Origin: Pseudocolwellia agarivorans
GTDB taxonomy: Bacteria; Pseudomonadota; Gammaproteobacteria; Enterobacterales; Alteromonadaceae
Direction of reading: 5' to 3'
Assembly (NCBI RefSeq): GCF_002000085.1
Contig: NZ_MUZU01000020.1
Coordinates: 1 to 51,625 of the forward strand
Length of the DNA stretch: 51,625 bases
Shown: piece after piece, positions 1 to 8,446 of the stretch
Numbering within the stretch: the stretch's first letter is position 1
How the letters are laid out: each line of letters opens with the position of its first letter
Notes under the pieces: generated by a model
Seen by the model: the letters and a program-made list of their open reading frames with translations, nothing else
Database searches by the model: none
What the model was told of the DNA's origin: nothing
Made by a program: the position numbers and the translations under genes

Positions 1-72
1 AATTGGAGCCTTTGTTTATCTCAGTTAGCGATTTATTTTGAGGGACGTTTAGACAGCGTGCTCGATATTTAA
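1..72 (+). CDS. 3' end of an unidentified gene
   Basis: Frame 1 is open from the first base and ends with TAA at 70-72, giving a 23-residue C-terminus that reads like real protein (ending AIYFEGRLDSVLDI). The gene is cut by the window edge, so no family can be assigned. It would run towards the tRNA-Phe, which is on the other strand. The short length makes chance possible. Confidence 0.35.
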   Translation, partial: NWSLCLSQLAIYFEGRLDSVLDI

Positions 73-147
73 GAATTTAAGCTGACACAGAATTTTGAAC
101 GCCCCCGCAATAAATGCAGGCTTTAGTTATATTTTAACTATATTATA

Positions 148-223
148 TGGTGCCCCGACCCGGATTTGAACCAGGGACACGAGGATTTTCAATCCTCTGC
201 TCTACCAACTGAGCTATCGGGGC
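148..223 (-). tRNA. tRNA-Phe (GAA)
   Basis: This 76-nt gene on the minus strand folds as a full cloverleaf. The acceptor stem is GCCCCGA/TCGGGGC, the anticodon loop is TTGAAAA with anticodon GAA, a TTCAAAT T-loop is present, and CCA is encoded. It is identical over its length to the plus-strand tRNA-Phe at 18,359-18,434, so the two copies form an inverted pair about 18 kb apart. Confidence 0.97.
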
Positions 224-350
224 AATTTAGTGACTTAATACAATACTAACATGCAAATATGTTTAAGCTCTAAAAGAGCGCATATCATATAAGGTATTAG
301 TTACGCTAGCAACCTATTTAATTTCAACGCTGGTTATTTAACTTGATGAT

Positions 351-665
351 TTACAATTCAAAATCGTCAAAGTCGAAATCTGTAGACGTATCTAATGTTT
401 TTTTAACCGGAGGATCCAACAAAGAAGGTTGAACCACTTTACTCTCTTCTTCTATTTTAACTTTTGTTATCACTTTATTTTCAAAGCGTTTTTTACGTTG
501 AATACAACGCTTGATCACTTTTTGTTTTTCATCAGAGTTAATGTTTGTCCATGTTTGACGTTCTACTCGTGTTCTAAAACATCCTAAACACTGGCCTTTG
601 TCATTTAACTGACAAATTCCAACACAAGGACTAGGAACATCAAAAAACTCTAATTGCATACTCAC
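351..665 (-). CDS. DUF1289 family protein
   Basis: The 104-residue protein has the DUF1289 core near residues 11-40: PSPCVGIC, then a spaced C-L-G-C and RTRVERQTW, giving four conserved cysteines that probably bind metal. The C-terminal half is a low-complexity tail, basic and then Asp/Phe-rich, which is longer than the minimal domain. DUF1289 proteins are small and have no established function. The start used is GTG at 665, because AGGG lies about 8 nt upstream; an in-frame ATG at 659 is an alternative. It stands alone, between tRNA-Phe and a gene-free stretch. Confidence 0.85.
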   Translation of the reverse strand: MSMQLEFFDVPSPCVGICQLNDKGQCLGCFRTRVERQTWTNINSDEKQKVIKRCIQRKKRFENKVITKVKIEEESKVVQPSLLDPPVKKTLDTSTDFDFDDFEL

Positions 666-1113
666 ATGGAAACCCTAAACGCAATTGACAAAAATAATAA
701 GTTCAAAAAGTACCAATAAATTATAGCATAGTAAGGAGTTGTTGAACTTTCAGTTTATAACTCGGCTGCTCTGGAACAATACACTCATAGAGACGAGACA
801 CTTAATTTAATTGTAAATATTTCAACTCTACATCGTTATCTGAAATACCTAGATTATACGAGCTAAAGTAAAGTGAATATTGTTATGTATTTATGATTCC
901 TACAAACAATCAAAATTATTTATACGCTAAACTTATCTTCAAGCAAGCAAAAAAACATAAATGGGAACAATTATTAGTACTCGCTGTGCGCTAACTTAGC
1001 TCAAACGATATTTATAGTTTGATGAACATTAGAGTGTAAATACAGGGACTCAAGCGACGTGAATATATAGAGCATAATAGAAAATGTCAATAATGCCTTG
1101 CTCTGTAAGCAAA
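666..1113. other. Gene-free interval
   Basis: About 450 bases without a convincing reading frame on either strand. I see no RNA fold or repeat here beyond generic AT-rich sequence. It separates the promoter side of the DUF1289 gene from the terminator of the GntR regulator gene. Confidence 0.5.
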
Positions 1114-1150
1114 AAATAACAAGATGAAACATTGTTTTATCTTGTTATTT
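1114..1150 (-). terminator. Terminator of the GntR regulator gene
   Basis: AAATAACAAGAT (1114-1125) pairs perfectly with ATCTTGTTATTT (1139-1150) around a 13-nt loop. Read on the minus strand, the stem runs into a T-rich tract (GTTATTTTTTG). It lies about 35 nt downstream of the regulator's stop codon, as expected for a Rho-independent terminator. Confidence 0.75.
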
Positions 1151-1184
1151 ACTGATCGGATATTCGATAGGTTAAAAGGGTAAA

Positions 1185-1853
1185 TTAAGCGTTTGCCAAT
1201 TCACGGTCAATCAGAAAAGATCTTATCTCATCTTTAGAACCTAAAATATGTTTCTTTAAGACAGCAATAGCACTCTCAACGTCTTTATTTTTACAATGAG
1301 TCAGTATTTCGTTATGTTCTGATTCGGCTTTAGAGATACCACCCGCCCATAGTAAATGCATACGAATATAACGATCAGCATTTTTATTAAGCGTATTAAC
1401 TAATTCTAATGTTTGTGGTTTGTTAGAAGCTGAATATAAACAATTATGATAGCTAGAGTTTAATTCACTCCACTTATTAGCCGCATTTTCTGTACCTAAA
1501 GCGCGATCAAGTTGATGTAATAAGTTACTTGCTTCTTCTAATTTTTCATCTGTTAGATTGGGAATTGATGACGCAAGTAAATCAGACTCTAGTAAGGCGC
1601 GTAGTTCAAATAACTCATCGACTCTACTTACATTAAGCTCGGTTGCTGTAGCTCCTTTATGCGCTTCAAAAGCCACTAAACCTTCAGCTTCTAATTGTAA
1701 TAATGCTTCACGAATAGGTATACGACTAACATTTAATTCAGTTGCTAGCGCTGCTTGACGTAAAGGTTGTCCAGCCTTTATTTCTCCACTTAAGATCTTT
1801 TCTCTAATAGTTTCAACAACAAGTTGAGTTCGTGTTTTATACGTAATGGACAT
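1185..1853 (-). CDS. GntR-family regulator with FCD domain
   Basis: This is a 222-residue DNA-binding transcription factor. Residues about 8-70 form the GntR winged helix-turn-helix (LNVSRIPIREALLQLEAEGLV is the recognition segment). Residues about 80-210 form an all-helical FCD ligand-binding domain (FELRALLESDL, then spaced His/Asn residues typical of the metal/ligand pocket). This is the FadR/VanR subfamily, which usually senses a carboxylic acid and controls its catabolism. No catabolic gene is adjacent, so the ligand cannot be guessed. The second ATG (1853) is preferred because AGGGA sits about 7 nt before it. Confidence 0.9.
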   Translation of the reverse strand: MSITYKTRTQLVVETIREKILSGEIKAGQPLRQAALATELNVSRIPIREALLQLEAEGLVAFEAHKGATATELNVSRVDELFELRALLESDLLASSIPNLTDEKLEEASNLLHQLDRALGTENAANKWSELNSSYHNCLYSASNKPQTLELVNTLNKNADRYIRMHLLWAGGISKAESEHNEILTHCKNKDVESAIAVLKKHILGSKDEIRSFLIDRELANA

Positions 1854-1859
1854 TTGCAT

Positions 1860-2258
1860 TCCCTGAAATTATGAAGGCTAGATAAACGGCACTTAAATCA
1901 ATATAAATATGCTAATTAAACTTAATAACCTAAATATAAAAACCTATCGGATCTTATAAACTTAACCTTATGTTAACCTTTTTTTAACATTTGTAAAAGT
2001 ACTTCGTATGCTTTAAAGAATATTTATTCTGTATAGATAGAACGAGTTAATAAGGAAAAGGTCATACTTAATTAATAGAAAGTAGTTATCCTCATCAAAA
2101 AAAGGATTATCAATTAACAATAAAAATGCTGATAAACCAGAGATAAGTGTTGTGTTGTTTATTAGCAGAGTAAAATTAACTTACTTTAATGGTAGGTTTA
2201 AAATATAAAAGACTTAAACTACATAATAAACACTCATTTCAACATACACGTTAACGTA
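1860..2258. other. Gene-free interval
   Basis: About 400 AT-rich bases between two minus-strand genes. They must contain the promoter of the GntR gene at the low-coordinate side. Several TTAACC/GTTAAC repeats occur around 1965-1990. I find no ORF, RNA fold or clear terminator. Confidence 0.45.
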
Positions 2259-3896
2259 TTACTTATTATGCCATTTTATTTTTAAGTCGCTAAATACGTG
2301 CAACTTATTGTCATCAAGAGGTGTTTTTTCTAATTTTTCAATTGCGTCTATCGCTAATTTAGTTTGTTCAGGGGTAATTTCTTCACGTTTTTTCATCACA
2401 ATAAGGATTTTCAACAAACTAAATAATAACTTAACGTTTTTGGGCGCTAGTTTTAATGCCTGAATTACAGAGTTTAAAGCAGGTAAAAGTTTATTCTTTT
2501 GAAAAAACTCTACAGCCATACTATTGAGCTGTTTAGGAGTAAAATTAATTTCAGAGCGTTCATCTGTTTCTTGCTCTACATATTTACTTAATACTTCACT
2601 CGTTAAAGAATCGCCAGACACTTGGTTTTTTACCGCTTTTAGTAAAGTAAATGCTTCTTCTCTCATACCTAATTCGTGGAAAACTTTCACTTTATCTAAA
2701 TTATCTTCAACCGATTCTGTCGGTTTTAATGATAAATGCATTTCGACTAATTTTTTGGCTTTAGCATTTTCATTTCGTACATTATGAAGGCGAGCTTTTA
2801 CTACAGTTATTTGCTCTCTAAATTGATTTATTTCTTTATATTCATGCTCTAACTTTCTTATAAACTGATCTGTTTCTGACAATACCTTATTAGAAGATTC
2901 ATCCGTAATAGCGCAAGCTAAATCAATTCCTGAACGTATAACATTAAGTATTAATGCCGGAGAATCGTGAATAGAGTTTTTGGCATTAATTGCGATATTT
3001 TTGGTGGCTATATATTGCCCCATATGATCATGATTTAATCGTGCTAAATCCCACGACTTTCTATTTCTTTCTATATTCCGAGGTGACAGCTTAGTGGCTT
3101 TTTTAATTTCTTCGTACGCTAATTCATAATTTTCTTGCTCCATGTAATATTGAGCTAATAAATCATGTAGAGCAAAGCGAGTATCTGGTTTATTAGAAAG
3201 CTCAACTAACAGATCTTCAATTTGAGCCATTTTCCCTTGTTTCAATAAAGCTTTTACGTAACCTAAATAAACCCAAGCATATCGATATTTAGACTGTAGT
3301 TCTTTAAAAAAAACTTCAGCTTCTTTATATTCAAGCAAATTAATTAGAGCTTCACCTTTCATCCGTTGAATATTAGGGTGATATTTAGCTAATGCTTTAT
3401 CTAATAAAAATCGCTCAGCATAATAAATAACTTTTGAAGGCTCTTTAAGATCAATCGCTTTGTATAAGTTAAAAAGGTGTTTTTTAATATCTAAGGTATA
3501 TTGAATTCTAGCTATAACGGTTTTAGGCAAAAGAGGTTTAACCCAAAAATCATCAGGTTGTAGTTCAACAATAGAGTTAACTAAAGATTCGTCGGTTTCA
3601 GTACTTAAAAAAATCAGAATAGTTGTTTTATTTACATGCCCTTTAAACTTAAGCTCTTCTAACAAATGAAAACCATCTTTATCGCTTTTCACATTAAACG
3701 AACAAATAATAATATGAAAGCGGGTTTCTTCGCATAAAGCTAAACCATGATGAGCGTTTTCAGCACATCGAACCGTTTTAAATCCTAAGTTAAAAAAGGT
3801 ATGTTTTAAAAAGTCATGTACAAGCCTATTATCATCAATAATTAACACATTTAAATTAGAAAAATCATCTAACTCACTTTTACTTGTTATTTCCAT
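2259..3896 (-). CDS. TPR response regulator with degenerate receiver
   Basis: The 545-residue protein has an N-terminal CheY-like receiver (about 14-135) followed by a long helical region with tetratricopeptide-like repeats (about 140-540). The receiver keeps the acidic pair (LIIDDN), the Ser/Thr position (FLSTETD) and the Lys-Pro signature (WVKPL). Where the phospho-acceptor Asp should stand, at the end of beta-3, the sequence reads CSFNV, so Asp is replaced by Ser. Proteins of this architecture in Vibrio, Shewanella and relatives normally keep that Asp. It may therefore work as a phosphorylation-independent or constitutive scaffold. It is a lone gene with no histidine kinase nearby. Confidence 0.85.
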   Translation of the reverse strand: MEITSKSELDDFSNLNVLIIDDNRLVHDFLKHTFFNLGFKTVRCAENAHHGLALCEETRFHIIICSFNVKSDKDGFHLLEELKFKGHVNKTTILIFLSTETDESLVNSIVELQPDDFWVKPLLPKTVIARIQYTLDIKKHLFNLYKAIDLKEPSKVIYYAERFLLDKALAKYHPNIQRMKGEALINLLEYKEAEVFFKELQSKYRYAWVYLGYVKALLKQGKMAQIEDLLVELSNKPDTRFALHDLLAQYYMEQENYELAYEEIKKATKLSPRNIERNRKSWDLARLNHDHMGQYIATKNIAINAKNSIHDSPALILNVIRSGIDLACAITDESSNKVLSETDQFIRKLEHEYKEINQFREQITVVKARLHNVRNENAKAKKLVEMHLSLKPTESVEDNLDKVKVFHELGMREEAFTLLKAVKNQVSGDSLTSEVLSKYVEQETDERSEINFTPKQLNSMAVEFFQKNKLLPALNSVIQALKLAPKNVKLLFSLLKILIVMKKREEITPEQTKLAIDAIEKLEKTPLDDNKLHVFSDLKIKWHNK

Positions 3897-4034
3897 TGAT
3901 AATAAAACCTATACTGTATGAAGTAATTACTTTGTTATTTTTAACAACTACTCTCAATAAAAGCAATGTAAATACAAAGAGTACCCTATAAAATAATAGT
4001 AATAATATTTACAAAAATTGCACGGTATATTTCT

Positions 4035-4763
4035 ATGACAAGTTCAAAAGATACAATTTACTTCATATCTGGCACTATGTGTGACGAACGTTTATGGACC
4101 CATGTGTGGGGTTCACTATCAACTTTACTCCCTAGTAATACCCAATTGATACATTTACCTATACCTTCATTAAAAACAATTGATGAAATAACTGAATATT
4201 TATCAAACCTCATTGCAAACAATAGTTACCTTGTTGGATTTTCGTTAGGTGGTTATTTAGCATCAAATATCGCCCTTAAATACCCGAGTAAAATAGAAAA
4301 ACTATTACTTGTTTCAAACATGTCGAGTGCATTACCTGATAAAGAAAAAAAAGAAAGATCACGCACCATTCAATGGATAAAGTCTAACGGATATAATGGT
4401 ATACCCGACAAACGCATACATCATTTATTACACCCTTCAGCACACGCTAACGAACACATAAAACAAACTATTCGAGCTATGGATAAAGCCTTAGGTAAAA
4501 ACGTATTACTCCATCAATTAGATGTAACAACACAACGAGAAAATTTATTACCTGAATTATTCAAACTGAATTGCCCAATAAGGTTTTGTGTGGGCGATAG
4601 CGACTCTTTAGTTAAATTATCACGTATAGAACAACAGATAGAAGAATCAAAAAAACAGAATAAAACCTTACACATTATTAAAAATACAGGTCACATGTTA
4701 CCGTTAGAACAACCTCAATTATTAGCTCATACAATTTCAGCATGGTTTTTAGATCCATCGTAG
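4035..4763 (+). CDS. Alpha/beta-fold hydrolase
   Basis: The 242-residue protein has a complete hydrolase fold. The nucleophile elbow is GFSLGG (Ser70), the acid is in the GDSDSLV loop, and the catalytic His is in TGHMLPLEQP near the C-terminus. The oxyanion region is near FISGTMCDERLW at the N-terminus. There is no signal peptide, so it is cytoplasmic. The family includes esterases and MenH- or BioH-like enzymes; the substrate cannot be read from sequence. The start is the first ATG. It is divergent from the TPR response regulator gene and runs in the same direction as dbpA, but a 220-bp gap argues against a shared operon. Confidence 0.88.
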   Translation: MTSSKDTIYFISGTMCDERLWTHVWGSLSTLLPSNTQLIHLPIPSLKTIDEITEYLSNLIANNSYLVGFSLGGYLASNIALKYPSKIEKLLLVSNMSSALPDKEKKERSRTIQWIKSNGYNGIPDKRIHHLLHPSAHANEHIKQTIRAMDKALGKNVLLHQLDVTTQRENLLPELFKLNCPIRFCVGDSDSLVKLSRIEQQIEESKKQNKTLHIIKNTGHMLPLEQPQLLAHTISAWFLDPS

Positions 4764-4982
4764 ATGGCGCTTGAGTAAAATCACTTCATCAACAATGTTT
4801 TTTATAAAGGAACGGCCATTATTGTGAAAAGCATTACCTTGAATTGATATCGCTCAAATGCTCTAAAATACGCATATTAATTGGTAACAGGTATAGACAA
4901 TAAACAAAGCCGACAAAACTCTGACAAATAAAAAGTAAACCATGTAAAATAGCCGTCATATGTTTACAACGAGATCTTCCCA

Positions 4983-6371
4983 TTGACTGCTAACGCCTTT
5001 TCAACTTTAAATTTAAATCCTGATCTACTTCATAACCTCATATCTCTTGGTTATGAAGAAATGACAGAAATCCAAGCCCAAAGTCTACCTCATATATTGT
5101 CAGGTAAAGATCTTATAGGGCAAGGAAAAACAGGATCAGGCAAAACAGCAGCTTTTGGTTTAGGTTTACTCAACAAACTTAACGTTAAACGATTTCGTAT
5201 CCAAACGCTTGTGTTATGCCCTACCCGCGAGCTTGCTGATCAAGTTGCCAAAGAATTAAGAAAACTCGCCAGAACCATTCACAATATTAAAATATTAACC
5301 TTGTGTGGTGGTGTGCCTTTTGGGCCACAGGTAGGCTCACTTGAGCATGGCGCTCATATTATTGTTGGTACGCCAGGACGCGTTGAAGATCATTTAGGTC
5401 GAGGAACCTTAACACTTAACGACGTAGATACTTTAGTGTTAGACGAAGCAGACAGAATGCTTGAAATGGGCTTTCAAGCCTCACTCGACGCTATCATTAG
5501 CCAAATACCTAGCGAACGCCAAACGTTATTATTTAGTGCCACCTTCCCAAAACAAATTGAAGCTATTTCAAATAAAATAATGAATAAACCAGAAATGGTC
5601 GAAGCAAAAAGTGAGCATACCGAACAAACTATTGCACAGCATTTTTTCAAAGTAGAAGACGACGTACAACGCATTGATGCGATTAGATTACTACTACTTG
5701 CACATAAGCCAGAAACCTCAATTGTATTTTGTAATACCAAAAGAGAAGTACAAATGGTGGCTGATGCCCTGAATAACTTCGGTTTTAGTGCCGTCGCTTT
5801 ACATGGTGATTTAGAGCAACGCGATAGGGATCAAACCTTAGTACGATTTTCTAATAATAGTGCTTCAATTATGGTTGCTACCGATGTTGCAGCCAGAGGC
5901 CTCGATATAGATAACCTTGATGCTGTTTTTAATTACCAAATTGCACACGATAGCGAAGTACATGTGCATCGCATAGGCAGAACAGGCCGCGCAGGAAGTA
6001 AGGGAATAGCTTGTACTTTATACAGCGATAAAGAGTCTTACAAGTTTGGCTTACTTGAAGATTACTTAAATAAAACAATAGAAAGCGAATTGCTGCCCGA
6101 TGCAAGCGTATTAAGCACAACACCAGTAAAACCTAAAATGACAACAATACAACTTGATGCGGGTAAAAAACAAAAAATTAGACCCGGTGATATTTTAGGT
6201 GCATTAACTGGCGATAATGGCATTGAAGGCTCGCAAGTTGGAAAAATTCAATTAGGCGCTACGTGGGCCTATGTGGCAGTAGAAAGAAGTGTTGTTAAAA
6301 AAGCATTAAAGAAACTCTCGCAAGACAAATTAAAAGGCCGTAACGTAAGAACACGACAACTGCTCGATTAA
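4983..6371 (+). CDS. dbpA: ATP-dependent 23S rRNA helicase DbpA
   Basis: This 462-residue DEAD-box helicase acts in 50S subunit assembly; the family binds hairpin 92 of 23S rRNA. It has the Q motif near FSTLNL...MTEIQAQ, Walker A GKTGSGKT (48-55), PTRELA, DEAD in LVLDEADRM, SAT, and HRIGRTGRAG. The C-terminal 75 residues match the DbpA RNA-binding domain (KIRPGDILGALTGD), which separates it from RhlE or SrmB. The start is TTG at 4983. The upstream ATG at 4962 is out of frame, and the N-terminus aligns with E. coli DbpA from this point. Confidence 0.95.
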   Translation: MTANAFSTLNLNPDLLHNLISLGYEEMTEIQAQSLPHILSGKDLIGQGKTGSGKTAAFGLGLLNKLNVKRFRIQTLVLCPTRELADQVAKELRKLARTIHNIKILTLCGGVPFGPQVGSLEHGAHIIVGTPGRVEDHLGRGTLTLNDVDTLVLDEADRMLEMGFQASLDAIISQIPSERQTLLFSATFPKQIEAISNKIMNKPEMVEAKSEHTEQTIAQHFFKVEDDVQRIDAIRLLLLAHKPETSIVFCNTKREVQMVADALNNFGFSAVALHGDLEQRDRDQTLVRFSNNSASIMVATDVAARGLDIDNLDAVFNYQIAHDSEVHVHRIGRTGRAGSKGIACTLYSDKESYKFGLLEDYLNKTIESELLPDASVLSTTPVKPKMTTIQLDAGKKQKIRPGDILGALTGDNGIEGSQVGKIQLGATWAYVAVERSVVKKALKKLSQDKLKGRNVRTRQLLD

Positions 6372-6432
6372 CAGCTATTTCAATCTTAAATAAGTAAAAT
6401 GAAAATCTATATATAACAAAAATGACACAAAG

Positions 6433-6452
6433 CACTGTTGTTATATACATAT
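6433..6452 (+). promoter_or_regulatory. Possible LexA box of yebG
   Basis: CACTGTTGTTATATACATAT matches the gammaproteobacterial LexA consensus at 13 of 20 positions. One half-site is perfect (CTGT) and the other is off by one (ACAT). It lies about 100 nt before yebG, a known SOS gene. The distance is long, so this is a tentative call. Confidence 0.4.
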
Positions 6453-6549
6453 GTAAATGATATTGTTAGCAGGATCTTTTTTGTAAAAACGTTATTAAAG
6501 ACCCAGAGTTTACTCGATAATATAAATATTCGTTAGGTAAGGAATAAAA

Positions 6550-7017
6550 ATGGCAGTTGAAAGTCGGTTTGTTGTCATTCGACACGGTGTGGAGGTTCAA
6601 ACATTCATGGACAAAAAAGCAGCAGATGATTACGATAAAATGCTTGATATGGCAGATAATTTAACTGCCATGTTAGACTCCTCACCTTTTGATTTGAATG
6701 ACGAAATAAAAGAAGAATTAAGTATTTACTTAGCGCAAAACCGTGAAGACGTTTTAATTGCACTACAAGCCAAAAAGGCCAAACCAGCTCCAAGAGCGGC
6801 AGCTAAACCTAAAGCCAAAATAGAGCCCGTAGATAACGCCATTGAAGAACCACTTGCAACAGAAGAAATAACAGCAGAAACATTAGACCAAGTTGTTGTA
6901 GCTGAAGCTATTAAAGAAAAAACAGCTCCTAAAAAAGCAGTAAGAAAAACGAAAAGTAAAACAGCGAGCGATATAGCCAATACGCCAGTTAAAGAATCTG
7001 AAAGCGTTATTGAATAA
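6550..7017 (+). CDS. yebG: YebG-like SOS protein with long C-terminal tail
   Basis: Residues 1-75 match YebG, a small DNA damage-inducible protein of Enterobacteria and relatives (MAVESRFVVIRHGVEVQTF, then MLDMADNLT...SIYLAQNREDV). YebG is LexA-controlled in E. coli, and its biochemical role is unresolved. E. coli YebG has about 96 residues and this protein has 155. The extra 75 residues are Ala/Lys/Pro/Glu-rich and low in complexity, ending in a basic stretch (KKAVRKTKSKTASD) that could bind nucleic acid. GTAAGGA before the ATG is a good ribosome-binding site. Confidence 0.88.
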   Translation: MAVESRFVVIRHGVEVQTFMDKKAADDYDKMLDMADNLTAMLDSSPFDLNDEIKEELSIYLAQNREDVLIALQAKKAKPAPRAAAKPKAKIEPVDNAIEEPLATEEITAETLDQVVVAEAIKEKTAPKKAVRKTKSKTASDIANTPVKESESVIE

Positions 7018-7048
7018 CTTTATCAACAAATTTTAAGATATTCATATT

Positions 7049-7762
7049 ATGAGTATTAATTATAAAGTTATTCGTAGTGACAAACGTAAAACCATAGCAC
7101 TACAGATAAAAAATAATGAAGTTATTGTGAGAGCGCCAAAAGGTGTCTCTCCTAATTTTATTCAAACACTTATCACCAATAAAACCCCTTGGATCCTTAA
7201 TAAACTTGCCGCGCATAGGCAACACTGTGCTCCTGTATTACCCACTTACCTTCCTAACAGCACCATACTGATTTACGGGCTTGAAAAAAAACTATGCATT
7301 CGATATCAAAGAAGCAAAGCCAATAATTCAATAAACATAACCGAAAATGAAGTTAACTTAACACTACCTTTACTGGTAGAGAAAAAACAGGAAGATCATA
7401 GCTATTTATCAAAACAAGTTAAAAAGCAATTAGCTAACTGGATGAAAGACCAAGCTGAAAATTATTTAGCTTACCGGTTAGCAGAGCTATCTAAACAACT
7501 TAAAATCACTCCGGCTTCGTATCAAGTAAAACGTTATAAAGCTCGCTGGGGAAGCTGCAATAACAAACATGAGTTAAGTTTTAACTATTTATTAATAATG
7601 GCACCTACTTGGGTGTTTGATTACGTAATTGTTCACGAGCTTTGCCACATTAAACATTTAAATCACTCTGTACAATTTTGGGGGTTAGTTGAAAAACACA
7701 TGCCTCATTATAAACAAGCAGATCAGTGGCTAAAACAACACCAAACTAAAATGCACTGGTAA
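7049..7762 (+). CDS. YgjP-like zinc metallopeptidase (M48/DUF45)
   Basis: The 237-residue protein carries the zinc-peptidase signature HELCH with following HLNHSVQFW (about residues 197-212). It also has the family marker RYKARWGSCN upstream, and an N-terminal beta-rich half typical of YgjP/DUF45 proteins. The two motif histidines would bind zinc and the Glu would be the catalytic base. The fold is related to SprT/Wss1 proteases. It follows yebG by 31 nt on the same strand, so the two may be co-transcribed. The cellular substrate is unknown. Confidence 0.9.
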   Translation: MSINYKVIRSDKRKTIALQIKNNEVIVRAPKGVSPNFIQTLITNKTPWILNKLAAHRQHCAPVLPTYLPNSTILIYGLEKKLCIRYQRSKANNSINITENEVNLTLPLLVEKKQEDHSYLSKQVKKQLANWMKDQAENYLAYRLAELSKQLKITPASYQVKRYKARWGSCNNKHELSFNYLLIMAPTWVFDYVIVHELCHIKHLNHSVQFWGLVEKHMPHYKQADQWLKQHQTKMHW

Positions 7763-8294
7763 CCCCTCCCTCATAAAATTGATTTTCTATAAAAATAAAT
7801 TAAACTTTTTGTTTAAATAATAATCTAAAAATAAAAACGTATTGGCATAAATTTAGCTTTAACATTTAGTTCAGATAAAGCTAAGCCAAACTTTTATTCA
7901 TCATGTTTAAAGTGAGAATTATTATGAAATTCAATAGATATAATTATAAAATCACAGGCATTTATATTGTATCAACGATTCTTTCTGTGATAACTATTTG
8001 CTTGTTAATTGTATAGGGGCTTTGCTTTTTTCATTTTATAACAAAGACTAAAATAAAAATTCAATAACCCAAAGTGCAAAAAAATATCTACTTTATGAAT
8101 GGTTTAGTTTTTTTTACTATAAATTAATGTAAAAAATGAATTAAGCCACAAACGATTTTTTAAACCTAATTTTATCTTACTTATGCAAATACTCTATATT
8201 TTATTCAAAAATCATCTCTTTTATTCAATTATCGATTCACCTTTATTCAAAACTACCCTTGACAGAATCCGCTAATTCAGGCATTTTACGCATC
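7763..8294. other. Gene-free interval before the thr operon
   Basis: About 530 AT-rich bases containing the presumed thr promoter near the right end. Several ATTCA and TTATTCAA direct repeats occur around 8,190-8,255. A 22-codon frame at 7,924-7,992 is too weak to call. Confidence 0.4.
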
Positions 8295-8372
8295 ATGAAT
8301 ACATTAATCAGCAACGCTATTATTATTACGACTAACACTACTACCATTATTTGGACGGTAGTCGCTGGCTAA
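8295..8372 (+). CDS. thrL: thr operon leader peptide
   Basis: This is a 25-residue peptide with seven Thr and six Ile codons, most in one block (positions 9-19, including three consecutive Ile and TTNTTT). It is followed at once by a hairpin with a T-run and then thrA. The arrangement matches ThrL of enteric bacteria. Ribosome stalling at Thr or Ile codons, when charged tRNA is scarce, prevents formation of the downstream terminator. The regulatory mechanism is established for E. coli and inferred here from the same layout. Confidence 0.92.
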   Translation: MNTLISNAIIITTNTTTIIWTVVAG

Positions 8373-8395
8373 TGTAAAAACGAAAGATTTTATCA

Positions 8396-8427
8396 AAGCC
8401 CGTGACCTTACACTCACGGGCTTTTTT
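8396..8427 (+). terminator. thr attenuator
   Basis: GCCCGTGA and TCACGGGC form a perfect 8-bp stem, followed by a run of six T. It sits between the leader peptide stop and the thrA ribosome-binding site. It is the regulated terminator of the thr operon. Confidence 0.92.
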
Positions 8428-8446
8428 GTATTAAGAGGAATTGAAA

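Noticed and set aside
7924..7992. 22-codon frame with a hydrophobic end before the thr operon
   Set aside because: It has only a weak ribosome-binding site and stops within the hydrophobic segment; nothing else supports it.
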